Shown here: positions 45,581-56,390 of the stretch, piece by piece | How the letters are laid out: each line of letters starts with the position of its first letter | Numbering within the stretch: position 1 is the first letter of the stretch | Source of the DNA: Eupeodes corollae | Lineage: Eukaryota > Arthropoda > Insecta > Diptera > Syrphidae | DNA length: 64,000 nucleotides | NCBI RefSeq assembly: GCF_945859685.1 | Contig: NC_079148.1 | Location: forward strand, 47,193,946 to 47,257,945 | Reading direction: 5' to 3' | Notes under the pieces: generated by a model | What the model was told of the DNA's origin: nothing | The model's database searches: none | What the model saw: the letters and a program-made list of their open reading frames with translations, nothing else | Program-made: the position numbers and the translations under genes

Positions 45581-45882
45581 CATAAGGTTAGCTTAGGCTA
45601 TTGGCTGTTAGGGTTGGAGTAGGACACTCTTGAGTCATTTTATTGGGAATTGTGATACCTTATGAATCTCGAGGCTTTCTTTTGAGCGAAGAATGAAAAA
45701 ATGATTATGTTAATGTGGTTGAGATCGTTAAAGAAGAATTCTCCTAGACAGATCTTGCGTTTTTGCAGGGCATGTACAATGGAGGTGAAGAACTGTTTCC
45801 TGCTCTTCCTTATCCATACAGCTTCTCTAAAAGTCATTTGAGAATACGTCTAGTTGTGGTGCGTGCTTTTCAGTGCCCGGCT

Positions 45883-46727
45883 CAAAATTTTAAAGACTGC
45901 AGTTTTTTTGGGTAATGCATTTAATTAAGTGGCAGTTAATTAACTAATTTTTCGAATGTAGGCTAATACTGCGACGGAAAAATTTAACTGCAAAAAAGCT
46001 GTCAGCAGTCATTACATAAAAGAAAAGCAGTTAATTGACTAAAAGTTAATTAACTGCAGTTCTTTTAACTGGTTTTAGTCTTTTTAGTCAGTAGAAATTC
46101 TTTTGTACTAGGGTATTAGAAGTTTTAGTCAGTAAGTAATTTTACTGCAGTTAATTAACTTTAAGGCAATTCAATTTTTTTTAGTATTTTGACTAAGATA
46201 CTACAGGGATTTTGAAAATAAAATGAAATATGTATGAGGTACCTATGCAGTGAGGTTACAATGCTGTTTGGCTCATAAAAATAAGGTTTGCTATAGAATG
46301 TATGACAAATCTGAACAACATTTTTAAAGGCGTTTTCAAAACGCATGAACATTCAAACCTTTGGAATATACTCTCAAACGACGTACTCTTAATATAAAGA
46401 CTAAAAGAAGTCAAAAGACTAAAAAAAAGTTGATTGACTTAAAGTTAATTAACTGCAGTGAAAAGACTTACTCACTAAAAATTCTAATACCCCAGTACAA
46501 AGAAATTTCTACTGACTAAAAAGACTAAAACCAGTTAAAAGAACTGCAGTTAATTATTTTTTTAATCAAATAACTGCTTTTTTAAACTGCCAAGTCGGAA
46601 AGTAAGTACTAACTGCTGACTGGTTAGTTACAGTTAAAGTACTTTTGTAAGTTAAAAGACTAATGAAAAAAAGTCTTATTAGTGACTTAACTGCAGTCCC
46701 AAAAAGACTGCAGTTTTTACAACTCTG
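45883..46727. mobile_element. Fold-back MITE with about 290-bp arms
   Basis: A long inverted repeat of 845 bp. The left arm contains TTAACTGCAGTTCTTTTAAC, then TGGTTTTAGTCTTTTTAGTC and AGTAGAAATT. The reverse complement of the right arm repeats this almost exactly, followed in both by GTACTRGGGTATTAGAA and CACTGCAGTTAATTAACTT-like sequence. The ends read CAAAATTTTAAAGACTGCAG and, reversed, CAGAGTTGTAAAAACTGCAG. The 6-bp CCGGCT abuts both ends (45877-45882 and 46728-46733). The end style suggests a hAT-like MITE, although hAT duplications are normally 8 bp. Non-coding. Confidence 0.75.
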
Positions 46728-46856
46728 CCGGCTATTGCACCGATTGTTGAGCTTGGAGATAGCAAGCATCTTAAGTCCCTTAAATCTAGTGTGGGCTACA
46801 TGTTTTTAGTGACCTGACAAGTGGTGATGTTATTTCACCTGTTGTTTGCCTTTTTT

Positions 46857-47174
46857 TAGTACCCGTGGCATGATGGTTAGTGCGTTGGACTGTCATGCAA
46901 GGGGTTTTGGGTTCAATCCCTGCCTGTGCCACCTTAATTTAAACAAAAATTAATTTTCGCGGGTACTGCCTCTTGCGAGGAATTGACAAATCCTTCAAGA
47001 GTAATTCTTGTCATGAAAAAGTGCTTTCTCAAACTAGCCGTTCGGATTCGGCCTAAAATTGTAGGTCCCTTCCATTCCTGACAACAGTACTCGCACACAG
47101 GAATGGTTGACAGTTGTAAGCCACTAGGCCCTGGTTCACAACGGACTGTTTCGCCACCCCATTTGATTTTTTGA
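46857..47174 (+). mobile_element. tRNA-derived SINE, copy S8 (complete, with target duplication)
   Basis: About 318 bp flanked by TTGCCTTTTTT (46846-46856 and 47175-47185). The head has A box TGGCATGATGG and B box GGTTCAATCCC. A linker after the head (TTAATTTAAACAAAAATTAA) differs from copy S6. The tail reads CTGTTTCGCCACCCCATTTG. It lies within the RNase-H LINE relic. Confidence 0.92.
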
Positions 47175-47589
47175 TTGCCTTTTTTATAGCGTCTTGAATC
47201 AACAATAGTTTACATGTAGTTATTGGTACGCCAGCATTAGTCAAACGTGGTAGAATTGGTTGTACTTTACCACTTGTAGCGAGTTCATCCGCCTTACCAT
47301 TTCCATGAATGTCCAACGGCACCCAGCAAGGCTGAATATTAAACTATTGTGCTGTCTCCATTAGAAATGATCGGTAGTTATGGACAGTTATAGAGTTTTT
47401 AGAGACAGATTCTAGAGATTTGATAGCAGCCTGACTTTCTGAGAAAATACGGGTATCAGACTTCTTTTTTCGTTCCGCCTGGAACACGATACAATATTAG
47501 GGAAGGCGGGATTAGAGTTTTTGTTTTAGCCGTTTGAATTGGTGGACAAATTTGAGCTTTCCGGATAAATTAGTAACGTGAAGATAGCA

Positions 47590-47960
47590 GAAAATCCTGG
47601 TTTTAACAAGGCTTTCCAAAAACTCCATAACACATGAACTCAAGTCAGTCGATCACCAGCAACGTCGTTTCATAGCTGATTGAGTCTTTCAAATGGCTCT
47701 AAATTAACGCGCATGAATGTCGCATTTGGAACTCAGAAAATCCTTCCTCATGTAACATTGTTTGGTGCGGCTTTGGGATAGCTATAAGAGTGTGATTGCA
47801 CCTAACGTATTTGAAAATAAGGCTTGTGTAAATGTTTCGGTAAATTTACGGTAGGAACTTGAAGGTATTGATATGGACAATAAGAAACCTCTTATTGAAA
47901 AGCCATGTTAAAAATGTCCAACAATTGCCAACCATTCTGCCAGCTGATGAGAAAGTTTTA
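47590..47960 (+). pseudogene. mariner-like transposase relic (middle part)
   Basis: Plus-strand broken frames with a mariner-like order: a piece like DHQQRRFIADWV, then NVAFGTQKILPHVT, a V-W-CG-type piece near 47765 (normally TVWCGFWAGG), and a piece like VFENKACVNVSVN (normally FFENEAG..VTVN). No catalytic residue can be assigned with confidence, and no terminal repeats were found. Confidence 0.5.
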
Positions 47961-48855
47961 TACAAAACGTAGTTAACAATTAATTTGGATCTTTTTTAAA
48001 CAATTTACATGCACTGCCATTCAAGTAATATTAAAGTTTTTTCAACTTATTACACTGCAAATACTGGCGTCATTCTTTAGAAAAGTTCAATTGTTTGTTC
48101 GAAATTTGTTGAATGTTACTACTGCAGCAGTGGCGGTAACAAGTTTCCACCTACATACATAAATAGTTCTTTTTCTCATTTTCATATTCACTTCTTACAA
48201 GGTTTGAATGAATGATGACGGCAATCATTACATCAATATTACCTACCTTCCTCTCTATACTTTACTTATAGGGATATGAAAAGGAAGGTACATATTTTTA
48301 CAAAAAAAAATTTCACAAGGAAAATGTGTTCAATAATTCCAAAAAGGAACAAAACAAAAGCCGAAGAGGTCAAGGAATTTTTGTGATATTACCGCACCAC
48401 CTGTTTACTAAGCTCTTAGATTGGATTCGTTGATATGGCAAAGAACGTGCCAACGAATCCCGCGTTTTTACCTTTTGCATGTTCATACCATACGTACATA
48501 ACTTAGTGCAAGCATTGAAGCAACCAGAAGGTTCCAAAAGAATGTTTTTATATATGAATTTGTAAAAATCTACAGTGGGAAGGTTGTCTGAGCAAATTTA
48601 GACCAAATTGATATAAGAGATTTTTTACTATTTCAAATTCATTGGGAAAATTATTCCACATGAATTTGAGAGAATTTTTTAATACCTTACTCTAAAGATG
48701 TACAGAGATGTGTTTCTTTGATTTGTTCAGCTTTCGACCAGTTTATACCAATAAACAAAATAAACAAAGAAAAACTACTTTTTCTATTGACAACTTTGTG
48801 TTTTATGGCAACTAAGTTTTAGTTTTTGTACTTTATTGATCTTTTTGCATAGAAC
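47961..48855. other. Non-coding stretch
   Basis: No gene recognised. A single TTTATACCAATAAAC at about 48746 resembles the repeat described at 49417-49930, which suggests that the mini-mariner element inserted into that repeat region. Confidence 0.5.
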
Positions 48856-48857
48856 TA

Positions 48858-49413
48858 AAGGGTTTTTCAATTGGGACGAGTCAATTTTGTCAGCTCGCGA
48901 CGGCCATATTGTTTTGTATTAATTTCTGTCAAAATGTTTTCTTTTATCCAGTCACTAAAGACAAATCAAATAGTATGTTACAGCGTGACTTCTTGTGACC
49001 TGAATTGGAAGATATGGACACCAAAGGCATAAGCTTTCAACAGGATAGCGTAACGTGCTAAACAGCTCAAGACACAATCGATATTCTATGGTTATCTCGC
49101 GACCAACTTGATTAGGCCACCAAGATCGTGTGATTTGATCCCTTTAGACTTGTTCTATTGAGGCTTTCTTAAGTCGCAGGTATTTACTAAAAAGTTGTAA
49201 AAAAAACCAGCCCACTTTAAGACAACATAATCGTTGCCATCATCAAATTCAGCTTTAAGTATGCCCTAAGTCAATCGCAAACTAGACCCTTCGAGTTCCT
49301 TCCATCCAGGAAGCTACTTAAAAGAAGTTTTATTTCCCACACAATGTCATTGATAGGCTCTGATGACCTGTTTTATTTAATTTTAAAATCGAACCGCCTT
49401 TAATGAAAAACCC
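48858..49413 (+). mobile_element. Internally deleted mariner-like element
   Basis: About 556 bp between TA dinucleotides (48856-48857 and 49414-49415). Imperfect terminal inverted repeats: left GGGTTTTTCAATTGGGACGA, right, reversed, GGGTTTTTCATTAAAGGCGG. Both continue TC.ATTTT. Inside, a decayed transposase C-terminal half includes ELEDMDTKGISFQQDSVTC (second catalytic Asp) near 49005 and GFLKSQVFT-like sequence near 49160. The N-terminal half is deleted. Dead, but the ends are still paired. Confidence 0.8.
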
Positions 49414-49416
49414 TAG

Positions 49417-49930
49417 TTATACCAATCAGAGAATTATTAAACAAATATGTACATTTTTTGTATTACTGAGTTTGAGATCGATTTATACCAATCAGAAACT
49501 TGCAAAACAATGATTTTGAAGTCTTTTATTTCTTTCCTCTCAATTCATGACACCCAAAACATAAACTTTTCTTCAAATTTACTAAATATTAGACCTTTTT
49601 ATACCATTAACGCATTAACTTGGAATTACATATGTTATTTTATGGACATTACATAACAGCAGATCAAAAAGAACAGAATTTAAATCTGTATTGAATTTAT
49701 AATTTCCTGTGCATAAACCCAATTTATACCAATTCTCTTATGACTTACTATGCATTAGACCAATTAATGACAGTCAACGGAATAATGAACAATTAAAATT
49801 CCTTTGAGTTAAGTGTAATGTGTATTAGACCAATGAGTTATGCAAAACTCAATTAAATATTTTCAATACTTTTGCCATTGGTATATTAATCATTCTTTTA
49901 TACCAATCAAACACTATGTAATCAAAGGCC
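49417..49930 (+). repeat. Degenerate repeat with TTTATACCAATCA / TTAGACCAAT words
   Basis: The word TATACCAATCA or TTAGACCAAT recurs at about 49418, 49483, 49599, 49725, 49754, 49824 and 49899, all in the same direction. Some copies share downstream text (AGAAACTTGCAAAAC and GAGTTATGCAAAACTC). Probably an old tandem repeat with units of about 65-125 bp, now very diverged. Confidence 0.5.
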
Positions 49931-52255
49931 TAATTGAACAATTTAAACTCATCCTCATACGTCATATGGTGTTGATGAATCTATTGTAATAGCCCACTGT
50001 GTTCGGTATGTTGATCGTCGTCGTCGTCGCTCGTCTGGATGAAGTACATTGCACTTATGCATATATTTACCAAAGATATGTTTGTTCTATCAAATGAGAC
50101 AAAACAATCGAATAAAACTGAAAACAGCTTGGTTCTACAAAAGTGCTTCTTTTTTATCATTTTTATAAAAATGATTCTTTGAACTTTGAAAGGCATTGGC
50201 AGTAATGTAGATAGGTATGAACATTGAACAACGAGAAGGTATGTGACTACGTGAAAATTGCACACATTTAGTACTTTATTTTTTTAAACTTTCCCTTCAT
50301 TTAAAATTTTTGGAACATGTGGCGTATAGCAAAAGAAGCTATCGACAATTTGCTGAATACAAAAATCAGTTATAAAATTTACATTAGGTTCCTACCAAAC
50401 AAACAAAAAGAGGAAGAAAAGAGGAACCAAACCAACTTCAACCACACTCCAGGTCCCTATAGGATGTATCCGCATGTAACAAGAGCCTCTCTGTGGAGGA
50501 AGGAGCATTGGGGTTTCCGATGAGGAGTTTACCAAACGAACGACCGTACGAACGAACGAAGGAAGAACCATCACCACATCAGAGTTATATTTACCCAAAA
50601 TTGTCTGTTGTCAGCTCGTTGTTGGAAAGATAGTGAGTTGAGTGAGGCAGGAGCAGAAATCGTCGATGATGATGATGGTAACGAAGGCGTATAGCAACAG
50701 CTCGAAGTTTCGTGCCTTTAAACGAAAATCGAGGTCAAAGGAGGAAGAGGTGAAGGAAAAAGGTAAGTAAGCCTTCTACTTCTGCGACTTGTTACTTGGT
50801 TTTCAAGATAGACGGTTAGCTGGTTGGTTTGGTTTTTTTGGTTGGTTGGTTGGTAGGTAGGTAAGTTAAGGTAACAAGCGTCCGCAACAGTTCCAGGCAA
50901 ATCTTTGTTGTGCATCATCTACTTCGTCGTAGCTAGTCAGTCGTTTTTCGACGTCGTCGCGTCGTCATACCTTTACCTATAGTAAAGAGATTTGTATGTA
51001 TGGTGTAAGACGCATCACAGCGCAGTCAGGTTTCGTGGGGCTGGTTTTGGTGCTGGTTTGGTTCTTCTTCGTTCAGTTCAGTCTTCCCTCTTGATTTGTC
51101 GTCGTGCAAGCCCCAGGAAAGCAAAATGTAAACATACTTTATACTTACAATTTGAAGAGACCTTTTCTGTGCTTTTTATCTGCGATCTTTCTACCTGAGA
51201 TACATATATGTAGTAGTGCATATAGGTACGAACTTAACCACTCTCTGCTTCAGAAGCCACATTTTGGATTCCTCCTTTTTTCCAGTAAGCCTTTGTTGAG
51301 TATCTTTTCTTGCAGTTTAAGTTTTTTTTTTTTTTGTTAAGTATTCTTTTAGCTAAACGATGAAGTGCAGACATTAATATGTAGTTACGACCGAGCGAAG
51401 AGGACGACGAAGACGACGACGCGACGTGTCAGTTCAGGCCGTAGCTGGGATACAAATATGCCAAGTATAGTAGAATATGGGAGTAGGTAAAGTTTACAAT
51501 ATTATATTTTTGAGAACTTGGGTGCGGTTATTATGCGAATTTGTTCTCAAATAATCTATAAAGCCCCAAGAATTCGGACTCAGATGCTGTGCGCTAAAAA
51601 TTGGTAACGAATACCTACAAAAAATTATCTCCAATACGAAAAGAGGTTGGACGAACCCAGGTTCTCAAGAGCTTGGGCTTATAATTATATCGATACGTAT
51701 TTATAATCCCACGTTGATTTCACACCATCAGGCTTCTTAATAAGTGTGCATTCGTAAACAGAAGTTGAAAGTCACAGTAATAATAATAATAATATTAAGG
51801 CTATTTTATGGCTACTAGGAGCGGTTTAGTGTGTCTTTGTACGTTCTGAGGATTTTGTTTGTACGAAACCTACTTAGGTTTAAACTTTAAACGTGCAAAC
51901 GTTTGGTCAGATTCTCAACACTTTATGATCGTGACTCATTAACAGGAATATTGAAGACCTACAAACCCACATTAAGTCGATATCGATCTTTTTGTATGTA
52001 TGGCCAATATGCCGTAAACGGTTAGAAGCCTCGCAGCCAAACTTATGCATTCACTCAAATTTGCCATACTTTATGCGTCAAAACTATAAAAAAACGTTCA
52101 TATTTAATTACGCCCGGAATTTCTTTAGAATCGATCTTCATCTTCAAAGCGAATAAAGAAAAACAGTACAAACGGCATGGAGCGCAAAATAACTTCGGTT
52201 CAAATTTGAAACACTTGCGAAATTCGTTTCACCTGCTTTTAAGACTTTCGAACTT
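49931..52255. other. Non-coding stretch, possible host 5' exon and promoter
   Basis: Contains several G/C-richer, CGTCGT- and GACGAC-rich patches (50016, 50950, 51400), a (GGTT)n patch at about 50817-50865, and initiator-like TCAGTT/TCAGTC words at 50937, 51073 and 51429. A strong-looking splice donor AAAAAG|GTAAGTAAG sits at 50762/50763, preceded by about 200 bp of purine- and CGA-rich DNA without a long ORF. This could be a 5'UTR exon of a host gene. Without transcripts it is speculative. No domain is recognisable in any frame. Confidence 0.3.
50817..50865 (+). repeat. (GGTT)n / (GGTA)n microsatellite
   Basis: Imperfect GGTT repeats passing into GGTA repeats (GGTTGGTTGGTTGGTAGGTA). Confidence 0.8.
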
Positions 52256-52259
52256 CATT

Positions 52260-52905
52260 TCAGCTTTTTAGCCGCTCAATATATTCGACCGCACTTTTCT
52301 GCTTGTAGAGCTCGTGAGCAGCTCTCGTCCTTTTATTGAGCGCCGCTTTGCATGCCGATATTCCTCATTAAAAAAAAGTTTTTTATTTGGGCTTGTTTGA
52401 AATCCAGCACGTCAGATTCGGCTTCTCTGATTTCAAATTGGCACAGGTTCTCGATACATTGTGTTGGCGGCAAAGAACTTCGAAAAAGATTACTTGTGAC
52501 TCGATCAGAGAAAGATTTGACGATCTCTTGGGATTGTACCCGTTCAATGTTGTATGTATCTTCTATCAGCGTCTTTCTGTTTTGCTTTAGGTCTGGAAAC
52601 CAAAAGTTCTACCTTACTTTCAACAAGAAAGTGGTCCGAGGCGATGTAAGCTCTTCTGAAAGTTCGGAAATCCATATTGCTGAAAGGATTTATAGTATCG
52701 ATCGCAATATGTTCAATTTTGTTGACGGTACATTGAGCTGGAGAACTCTAAGTTCCTTTATTGATGTTGAGGTGTGGAAACCGCTTACTATTTACCAAGA
52801 CTTTTTGCTCCACTGCCAAATCGATGAGCCTGAATTGGTTATCTGAAGTTTTGGCGTGCAGGCTGTTTTTCCTGATTATTTCACCAAAGATGTCTTCCAT
52901 TCCTA
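52260..52905 (-). pseudogene. RTE-like LINE endonuclease relic (family B)
   Basis: Minus-strand remains of the AP-like endonuclease domain. From the right: GMEDIFGEIIRKNSLHAKTS, then DNQFRLIDLAVEQKVLVNSK, FPHLNINKGT, WSSPAQ, NKIEHIAID, and RAYIASDHFLVESKVEL, which contains the SDHFLV active-site motif of these nucleases. A linker region follows to about 52260. A plus-strand frame over the same DNA (52352-52846) is only its shadow. In a normal element this domain precedes the RT. Here it follows the 3' end of an RT copy on the same strand, so it belongs to a second copy. Confidence 0.8.
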
Positions 52906-54120
52906 GCTCCGGCTGCTGGTAGCAGCACTTTAACTCCTCCTGGAGCATAGGGCGGCAACCAGTTCCTTCCATCTCTCTCTATTCCTAGCACAAAACCTGA
53001 GCTGGGACCACGTCTCCATGTTTTGGGACTGAGCTTCCTTCATGACAGATGATCTCCATGTTTCTCATGGTCTTCCAGGCCGCCTTTTACCTCGAGGATT
53101 CCATTGAAAGTACTGCTTTGCTACATCCACTTTGTTTGCCCAGTCCTGAGCCACAGTTCATCGTTAGATATGGTTTGTGGCCACCGGATGTTCAGGATGT
53201 GACGTAGACAGCGGTTGACAAAAATTTGCAACCTTCTCGAGATGTCAGAAGAGCACTTCCACGTTTTGCAGGCATATAGCAGCACGGATTTTACGTTAAA
53301 CTCAAACAACTGCACCTTGGTACGGAGCGCCATTTTCCTAGAGTTCCACACCTTATAAAGCATTCCGAATGCACTACGGGCTTTATTTATTCTATTGGTA
53401 ACATCCATGTCCGTTCCACCATAAAGTGCCATATAGCTTCCCAAAAAGTTGAACTGGGTGACCTGTTCTACTGCCACTTGTCTCACAATAACCTGTTGTT
53501 GTTGGTTTCGGCTGGTGTGCATTAACTTAATCTTACTGGCATTAATCCTTAAGTCAGCAACCTCGCCATTTTGTTGAAGAGAGTGGCACATTTGGCTGAG
53601 GTCTTCATTTCTGTTTGCCATAAGGCATATGTCGTCAGCATAGTCCAAATGGCTTAATGCTTCCTTCATGTACCTTTGGATACCCAGTCTCTCGTGTTGA
53701 CCCACCGTAGCAATCATAACATCATCAATAGCAAGCAGGAAAAGGATCGGTGACAATACATCACCCTGTCTTACTCCCTGTCGCACTTGAAATGCATCGT
53801 TGTGTAAGACTGTTTTACTTTAGCAACAATTTTATCAGGAATGCCTCTAGCAACAAGCGATCTCCAAATAACATCACGACTTACGCGATCGAAGACCTTT
53901 TCAAAATCGACGAACATGAGGTAAAGCGGCGATTGGTACTCCGACGATTGTTTAAAAATAATTCGCAAGCTGTTAATGTGGTCGGAACAAGATCGACCAC
54001 TACGAAATCCCGCTTGATGCCTCTTGAGCGTAGACTCGATCTTAGATTTTATCCTCTCGAGAATGATGGTTGCCATTATCTTTGGAAATACCGACAGAAT
54101 GGTGATTCCACGCCAGTAGT
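52906..54120 (-). pseudogene. RTE-like LINE reverse transcriptase (family B, copy 2)
   Basis: Better preserved than the copy at 3.1-4.4 kb. Frame 54076-53771: KSKIESTLKRHQAGFRSGRS, SDHINSLRIIFKQSSEYQ, MFVDFEKVFDRVSRDVIW (palm motif A). Frame 53786-53121: RQGVRQGDVLSPILFLLAID, LDYADDICLMANRN with an intact YADD box, SKIKLMHTSRNQ, FLGSYMALYGGTDMDVTNRI, and the thumb YACKTWKCSSDISRRLQIFV to RWPQTISNDELWLRTGQTKW. A stop follows TKWM. The C-terminus (GETWRSSVMKEA-like, then ALCSRRS and TSSRS) continues in shifted frames to about 52906. The two main frames overlap near 53780, so one frameshift divides the RT. The 5' part is missing. Confidence 0.88.
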
Positions 54121-56388
54121 AGCGGAGTCACTAAGTAGTTCAACCTTACTGAAACTTTATACACCACTGTTCATTCCATCTCGGGAACATCTCACCTCCC
54201 ATCTCCCATTTTCTACCCCCAACAACGTGTCATTGGGGTTGGAACCCAATCTCAATCTTGAGCTACTAGGCACCACGTAGATGTGAAAGTAAAAGTTTCT
54301 TTTTTCTCTGTTGAATTAGACATTTTCTTTCAAATCGTTTAATAAAAGATATACTGATTCAAGTCTGAAACCCTTGCTCTGTTGTGGCCCCGACTTTCTT
54401 CCCGCTGTTATAAATGATATCATGACGATCCTGACGATAGTAGTCTCAGCTTTTCATATTCGTTTTCAGACCCACATAACTCCTCTTCGGATCTGGAACC
54501 GCAACGAATAAATACGATAAGCTCACTAAATTCCAACTTACTCAGTATTGTGCTTCGAGAAGTTGATAATATCTTGTACGTCTTCTAAGACTATTCCCCT
54601 TTTCTGATTTGACTTCAATCAAATCGTCACACGACAAAAGCTTGAGTAGAACTCCCATCTCTGGGCTGATGCTCCAGTAACTACTCGTTACTTCAGTTAC
54701 TTTTGGACAGTAACATCAGTAACAAATTTTCGACACTCGAACTTCGTCGTAAGATTTCTTGCCTCATCATTTTTTACCGTTATTTTAACGGGCTATGCTC
54801 GAGTGAAATAGCCAGTTGCATTCCTTCGCTTAAATAGTTCAAAACTAATACTCACGTTTCTATGAATTCCATCAGTTTAGCCTTGAGTTCAACATAAATC
54901 GTACTGTAAAGTACAGATATTCGTTCTTTAGCCGTACTATGCGAATGTTTTAAACTTTATTACGCTCTCTCTTTCTTGTCCTTGCAATGTTCAATAATTC
55001 CAAACCGATATTATCTATCCAACCTTTAAATTTCTTGTTTATGTTATGAAAAACATAGGTATGTAAGTATATCCCGAACCAAGGTACCACAAAACCTTGA
55101 ATTGAAAATTTTGAAAAAGAAAATTGAACTTATATTTCTAGAGAGTTCAATTTAAATCAAAACTAAAAAAACAAGCAGCAAATACTAAATGAATGATTTA
55201 AAATGTAAATTCTATAAAAACGACCAAAAAAACTCACAACCCAAAAACTTGTGTACCTTCTGAAAAAATCAATCAAGTTCTTGTCAATTGAATTTAAATT
55301 ATTCAAAGTCAGGTCACGCCAATTTGGATAAAATTAAGTTAAACAAAAATTCACATAACAACTTCAATAGTTTAAGAAAAAAAAAACTTGTTGCCATTAA
55401 CAAAAATCAAAAAAAAAACAAAAACAAAGGAAAACAAATAATTTAATTCAATTCCTAATTAAATTGTTTTTTTTTTGTTTATTCTTTTTTTGTAATCACA
55501 AAACATCGAGTGGAACAATTAAAATTAAATATTACACATTCAAGTATAGTTGATGCTTGGGCCTTCTTTATCATCAATAATGATCTCGTTAGCAAGAATA
55601 GATTTGCATTAACAAGTTCATCAATGGAGTAAAATAACTCAAAAAACGTTGATTTCTATGAACTTCGATTGAGATTTATGAATATTATGTATATTTGATT
55701 TCTTTTTCCTTGTTAATTTTTTTCGTTTAATGAACAATTTAAAAACTATAGACTTGGATTTTTTATTCAATTAGGCAGGTTTATAGAAAATTTACATTAA
55801 CAAGTAGGTATAGAAGTAAAATATGGAAATTTAGAAAAACTGACATGAAACGTGTAACTTTATAGATGTAGACCATTTTTGTGCCTTAAGTAGGCAGTTT
55901 ACTTCCAAGTTGATGTATGTAAATTTTGTTTCTATTAAATATAATTGAATATTTTAGTTTGGGAAAATCGTATCAATCAATTTATGTACCTAGTACATAT
56001 CGTGCTTTGAAACAAACATACATTTTGCATATACTCAGACTTACATCAAGTCAATTGTTTCAATCTTTTCCTTAACATCCAGATATAAAAGAAAGCAACA
56101 AATTAGACAATGATTGATGGTCAATTATAAATCTATCAAAAAGAGTACAGTTTTGTGTTTAACCTTTTTCTCAATTCACCTTACTTTCTGCCAGCAACAG
56201 TTACCATAAAAAAAAATGGGAAAACATTAAAAACATGTTTCAATTTCTTTTTCTTAAATTCATCTTATTCAATTTAAAGACTTTATGAAACTTTATGAAA
56301 TTATTATTGGAATCATTCATCTTTCTAAAATCCAAACCGACCTAAACCAAATAACCAACATAACTATTTATTGAAATTTAACACTATG
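54121..56388. other. Non-coding stretch
   Basis: No gene, RNA or clear repeat recognised. The DNA is more mixed in composition up to about 55000 and A/T-rich afterwards. Open frames overlapping 53750-54280 on the plus strand are antisense to the RT relic. Confidence 0.55.
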
Positions 56389-56390
56389 TA

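Larger units (their letters stand above)
45586..47520 (-). pseudogene. RNase-H-type LINE relic (family C), broken by two insertions
   Basis: A minus-strand relic of the same LINE as at 42.6-43.6 kb. From the right: RNase H pieces at 47520-47186 (SESQAAIKSLESVS; CWVPLDIHGNGKADELATSG, where WVPGH has decayed; NAGVPITTCKLLL). Then a SINE insertion, a short piece at 46845-46728, a fold-back MITE insertion, and finally the C-terminal segment and 3' end at 45880-45586 (VFSNDF, CMDKEEQETVLHLHCTCP-like, ending AGCTAACCTT on the minus strand). All parts read in the same direction and in the order expected for one element. Confidence 0.75.

Noticed and set aside
49417..49930. A cluster of CCAAT promoter elements
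   Set aside because: No start site or gene nearby. Shared flanking text favours an old tandem repeat.
52352..52846. 164-codon plus-strand frame
   Set aside because: It is antisense to the endonuclease relic, which has clear motifs on the minus strand.
53750..54280. 176-codon plus-strand frame
   Set aside because: Antisense to the RT relic at 52.9-54.1 kb.
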